Source: an uncultured Microbacterium sp. (GTDB lineage Bacteria > Actinomycetota > Actinomycetes > Actinomycetales > Microbacteriaceae). From it: a DNA stretch of 8,603 nucleotides. The DNA lies in NCBI GenBank assembly GCA_937926065.1, contig CALANM010000160.1, positions 1 through 8,603 of the forward strand. The letters are read 5' to 3'. The notes beneath the pieces are model-generated. The model saw only the letters and a program-made list of their open reading frames with translations, did no database searches and was not told the origin of the DNA. Both the position numbers and the translations under genes were made by a program. Each line of letters opens with the position of its first letter. The stretch's first letter is position 1. Positions 5,561 through 8,603 of the stretch are shown piece by piece.

Positions 5561-7243
5561 ATGGCAGTGACGGAGCAGGAGGCTGCGCCCGCGCGCAGCA
5601 GGCCCGTCGACCCCCGGCTCCTGCGCTACGCATCGGCGTCGCGCGGCTTCTTCGCGGCCGCCGCCGCGATCAGCGTCGGGCAGACCGCCGTCATCGTCGC
5701 GTTCGCGTGGCTGCTCACGAAGGCGGTCACGGATGCCATCGCCGGCGCCGATCTCACCCCGTCTCTCACCTGGCTCGCGGTCGCCGTCGCGGCGCGGGCC
5801 GTGCTGCTCTGGGCACGCGACGCCGTGTCTGCCCGCGCCGCCGCACGCGTGCAGACCCAGTTGCGCCGCCGGCTCATCCAGGCCGTCGGAGCCCTCGGCC
5901 CCGAGTGGCTGGCGTCGCACAACAGCGCCCGGCTCGCGGTCACGGCCGGACGCGGTCTCGACGCGCTCGACGCGTACTTCGGGCGCTACCTGCCCCAGCT
6001 CGTCCAGACAGCGATCGCGACGCCCGTCATCGTGGCGGTCATGTGGTGGCACGACTGGATCTCGGGTCTCACGGTGCTGCTGACGATCCCTGTCATCCCC
6101 CTGTTCATGGCCCTGATCGGCCTCGCGACCCGGGCCGTGCAGCAGAAGCAGTGGCAGACTCTCGGCAGACTCGCCGCCCGCTTCTCTGACACCGTGCAGG
6201 GTCTGTCGACCCTGAAGATCTTCGGACGTCAGCACCGGGCCGTCTCGTCGATCCGCACGGTCACCGACACCTACCGCCGCGAGACGATGCGCGTGCTCAG
6301 GGTGTCGTTCCTGTCGGGATTCGCGCTGGAGCTGCTGGCCTCCATCTCCGTCGCGATCGTCGCTGTCGCGATCGGCTTCCGTCTCATGGACGGCACGCTC
6401 GCGCTCTTCGTGGGCCTGTTCGTGCTGCTCCTCGCCCCCGAGGCCTACCTGCCGCTGCGACAGGTGGGCGTGCAGTTCCACGCTGCCGCCGAAGGCGTCG
6501 CCGCCACCGACGATGTGTTCGCGGTGCTTGACGCCGCCCGCGGCCGAGGTGCGGATGCCACCGCCGCTTCGGTCTCGGCATCGGCACCGGTCGACGGTGC
6601 ACGGGACGGCGTCCTCGTGGTGCGGGATCTGCGCGTGCGACGCGGTGAGCGCCTGCTTGCGCCGGTGTCGTTCACTGCCGCCCCCGGCACCGTCACCGTG
6701 ATCGAGGGGCCGAGCGGCTCCGGCAAGTCCAGCCTGCTGGCGGCGCTGCGTGGCGCGGCGGAGTTCGCCGGCACGGCGCGCGTCGACGGCCGCGAAGTCG
6801 CGACGCTCGCGCCGTCGGCGTGGCTCGCATGGGCGGGACAGCATCCTGGCCTCATCGCCGGCACCGTCTCGGAGAACGTCGCTCTCGGCGACCCGCACGA
6901 CGCCGACGAGGCCCTCGTCGAGCGGGCGCTGAGCCTCGCCGGGGCCGCCGACATCGCCCCTGACCGTGAGCTGGGCGTGCAGGGCTCGGGGCTCTCGGGC
7001 GGGCAGGCCCAGCGCGTCGCCGTCGCCCGTGCCTTCTACCGCCACCTGCGCGGGCTCGCACCCGTCGTCGCGCTCGACGAGCCCAGCGCCGCCCTCGACC
7101 CCACCACCGAGGCGGCGCTGTGGCGCTCCGTGCGGAGCCTGGCGGATGCCGGAGCCACCGTGCTGCTGGTATCGCACCGCGCGTCGGCCCGTTCGATCGC
7201 CGACACCGTCGTCGCCCTCGACAGCGCGGAGGTGCCCTCATGA
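5561..7243 (+). CDS. cydD: CydDC ABC transporter subunit CydD
   Basis: A 560-residue half-transporter: six-helix membrane domain (about 20-330) fused to an ATP-binding domain (about 345-560). It pairs with CydC as the CydDC exporter required to assemble cytochrome bd. CydDC was first described as a cysteine/glutathione exporter and has more recently been proposed to move haem. Walker A is GPSGSGKSS (383-391), the Q-loop glutamine is Gln427, the signature LSGGQ is at 478-482, Walker B is VVALDEP (502-508) with Glu507, and the switch histidine is His539, so the nucleotide site looks active. The N-terminal order and lack of the CydC SHDA motif identify it as CydD. An AGGA (5550-5553) 7 bases before the ATG serves as ribosome-binding site. 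The gene ends in an ATGA overlap with cydC. A hairpin region separates it from cydB, so its expression may differ from cydAB. Confidence 0.95.
   Translation: MAVTEQEAAPARSRPVDPRLLRYASASRGFFAAAAAISVGQTAVIVAFAWLLTKAVTDAIAGADLTPSLTWLAVAVAARAVLLWARDAVSARAAARVQTQLRRRLIQAVGALGPEWLASHNSARLAVTAGRGLDALDAYFGRYLPQLVQTAIATPVIVAVMWWHDWISGLTVLLTIPVIPLFMALIGLATRAVQQKQWQTLGRLAARFSDTVQGLSTLKIFGRQHRAVSSIRTVTDTYRRETMRVLRVSFLSGFALELLASISVAIVAVAIGFRLMDGTLALFVGLFVLLLAPEAYLPLRQVGVQFHAAAEGVAATDDVFAVLDAARGRGADATAASVSASAPVDGARDGVLVVRDLRVRRGERLLAPVSFTAAPGTVTVIEGPSGSGKSSLLAALRGAAEFAGTARVDGREVATLAPSAWLAWAGQHPGLIAGTVSENVALGDPHDADEALVERALSLAGAADIAPDRELGVQGSGLSGGQAQRVAVARAFYRHLRGLAPVVALDEPSAALDPTTEAALWRSVRSLADAGATVLLVSHRASARSIADTVVALDSAEVPS
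7228..7232 (+). promoter_or_regulatory. ribosome-binding site of cydC inside cydD
   Basis: GGAGG lies 7 bases before the cydC ATG at 7240 and within the last codons of cydD. Together with the ATGA stop/start overlap it fixes the cydC start and points to translational coupling. Confidence 0.75.
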
Positions 7244-8603
7244 CGAGCGCGCGCGACATCCTGCGCGGCGCGATGCCCTCGCCCCGCCGATTCCTTCCGG
7301 GCGCCGCGGCCGGCTTCGCCTCCGAGGCGTCGGCCGTCGCTCTCCTCGCCGTGAGCTCGTGGCTCATCGTGCGCGCGAGCGAGCAGCCCCTCCTCATGTA
7401 CGTCTCGGCGGCGATCGTGGGGGTGCGCCTGTTCGCGCTGAGCCGCGCCGCCTTCCGCTACACGGAGCGCCTCGCGAGCCACGACGCCGCCCTGCGCCAG
7501 CTGGCCGACACCCGCACCGACCTCGTGCGCCGCATCGTGCCGCTGGCCCCCGACGGTCTCGGCCGCACGGGCCGCGGATCGGTGCTCGGGGCGCTGGTCG
7601 ACGACGTCGACGAGCTGCAGAACCTGCCCCTGCGGGTCGTGCTGCCGCTCGTGTCTTCGGCGGCGGTCGCCCTCGGCTCGGTCGTGCTCGTCGCCGTGAT
7701 CTCATGGCCGGCCGCTCTCACGCTGCTCGCGTGCCTCGCGGCCGCGGCGCTCGTCGCAGTGGGCTGGGGGTGGATCTCTGGCTCCCGCGCCGAACGGGCC
7801 ATCGCTCCCCTCCGTGCCGAGCTCGGCTCTGCCGTGCTCGACCATCTCGGCAGCCTCGACGTGCTCGTCGCCTACGGCGCTGAGGACGAGAGCCGCCGTC
7901 GAATCGCGGACGCCGACGTCCGCCTCCGCCGCGCCGTGACCCGTCGCGCGGGCGCTCAGGCCGGCAGCACGGCGCTCGTGTCCCTGCTGGCCGGTGCCGC
8001 GTCGATCCTCGCCGTGATCGTCGCCGCCCCGTCTGTCACGGCGGGCAGCCTCGCCGGCCCCGCGTTCGCCGTCGCAGTGCTCGTGCCGATGGCCGTCTTC
8101 GAGGTCTTCGCCGCCGTGCCCCTGGCCGCCGCATCCTGGCGTCAGGTGCACGCTGCCGCGTCTCGCGTCGCCGCATCCGTCCCCTCGGAGATCCCGGCGG
8201 AGATCCCGCGTGAAGATCGGGCGGAGCCGAGCGGGTCCGCTCCCGCGTTCGGCGACGGCATCTCGCTGCGCCGTCTGTCGGCGACGTGGCCCGGAGCGAG
8301 TGAGCCGTCGCTCCACGACATCGATCTCGACATCGTTCCCGGCGAGCGCCTGCTGGTCGTGGGCTCGAGCGGCTCGGGCAAGACGACTCTCGCGCATGTG
8401 CTCGTGCGCTTCCTCGAAGCTGACGGCGGGTACACGATCGGCGGGGTGGACGTGCACGCGCTCTCCCCCGACGACGTCCGCCGCACGGTCGGACTCTGCG
8501 AACAGCAGCCCATGCTGTTCGACGAGGACATCCGCCAGAACCTGCTGTTCGCCCGTGACACCGCGACCGACGCCGACCTCGTCGCCGTGCTCGAGCGCGT
8601 CGG
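7240..8603 (+). CDS. cydC: CydDC ABC transporter subunit CydC (partial, right end missing)
   Basis: The frame stays open to the window edge: 454 codons are visible of an expected 550 or so. It begins with a six-helix membrane domain (about 15-310) containing SSWLI (39-43) and the CydC hallmark RYTERLASHDAAL (73-85). His81 in that motif appears to match the E. coli CydC histidine reported to bind haem. A hydrophilic linker (about 313-345) leads to the ATP-binding domain, with Walker A GSSGSGKTT (375-383) and Q-loop CEQQPMLF (420-427). The signature, Walker B and switch histidine lie beyond the edge. The start overlaps the cydD stop (ATGA), with GGAGG 7 bases upstream. It forms the heterodimer with CydD. 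Which histidine matters here, and the substrate, are inferred from the family. Confidence 0.95.
   Translation, partial: MTSARDILRGAMPSPRRFLPGAAAGFASEASAVALLAVSSWLIVRASEQPLLMYVSAAIVGVRLFALSRAAFRYTERLASHDAALRQLADTRTDLVRRIVPLAPDGLGRTGRGSVLGALVDDVDELQNLPLRVVLPLVSSAAVALGSVVLVAVISWPAALTLLACLAAAALVAVGWGWISGSRAERAIAPLRAELGSAVLDHLGSLDVLVAYGAEDESRRRIADADVRLRRAVTRRAGAQAGSTALVSLLAGAASILAVIVAAPSVTAGSLAGPAFAVAVLVPMAVFEVFAAVPLAAASWRQVHAAASRVAASVPSEIPAEIPREDRAEPSGSAPAFGDGISLRRLSATWPGASEPSLHDIDLDIVPGERLLVVGSSGSGKTTLAHVLVRFLEADGGYTIGGVDVHALSPDDVRRTVGLCEQQPMLFDEDIRQNLLFARDTATDADLVAVLERV
8186..8208 (+). repeat. short in-frame tandem repeat in the cydC linker
   Basis: CGGAGATCCCG occurs twice with a 12-base period (8186-8196 and 8198-8208), encoding EIPA-EIPR in the linker between the membrane and ATP-binding domains of CydC. 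It looks like a small in-frame duplication in a tolerant linker. Confidence 0.6.

Noticed and set aside
5417..7177. 586-codon minus-strand open frame antisense to cydD
   Set aside because: It has the same low-complexity charged composition and no recognisable motif; the opposite strand carries complete ABC transporter motifs.

Overview
The window is high-GC (about 70% by eye), densely coding DNA with strong G/C preference at third codon positions, short intergenic gaps and several apparently leaderless genes. Gene content and codon habit suggest an actinobacterium, probably Microbacteriaceae (Microbacterium-like). The taxon is an inference from style, not from a database match. I see no RNA genes, CRISPR arrays, insertion sequences or phage genes.

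Layout. (1) Positions 71-1030, minus strand: an aldo/keto reductase. (2) Positions 1031-1142: a divergent promoter region with a short palindrome. (3) Positions 1143-2168, plus strand: a luciferase-like flavin- or F420-dependent oxidoreductase, followed by a probable intrinsic terminator. (4) Positions 2237-2860: a winged-helix regulator with a C-terminal cysteine cluster, of the ArsR-like/SufR-like (COG2345) type, apparently read from a leaderless promoter. (5) Positions 2962-5448: cydA and cydB, the two core subunits of a short-Q-loop cytochrome bd menaquinol oxidase, with all main haem-ligand and quinol-site residues present. (6) Positions 5449-5560: a 112-bp gap holding a perfect 13-bp inverted repeat with a competing alternative hairpin. 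(7) Position 5561 to the right edge: cydD and cydC, the ABC transporter pair needed to assemble cytochrome bd; cydC is cut off by the window end after 454 codons.

How it fits together. cydA, cydB, cydD and cydC form one co-directional unit that makes and matures a high-affinity terminal oxidase used at low oxygen or under stress on the main oxidase branch. The adjacent regulator has the cysteine pattern of Fe-S-binding repressors and is the natural candidate to control the unit. The same 9-mer (TTATTCACG) occurs on opposite strands on either side of the regulator gene, once over its own -10 box and once in the cydA leader. This suggests a shared operator for autoregulation and control of cydAB. 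The flavin enzyme and aldo/keto reductase are redox enzymes of unknown substrate and may be unrelated to the oxidase.

The core operon itself is a known system. What seems least described is its control: the cysteine-rich regulator, the shared 9-mer, and the two-state hairpin between cydB and cydD.
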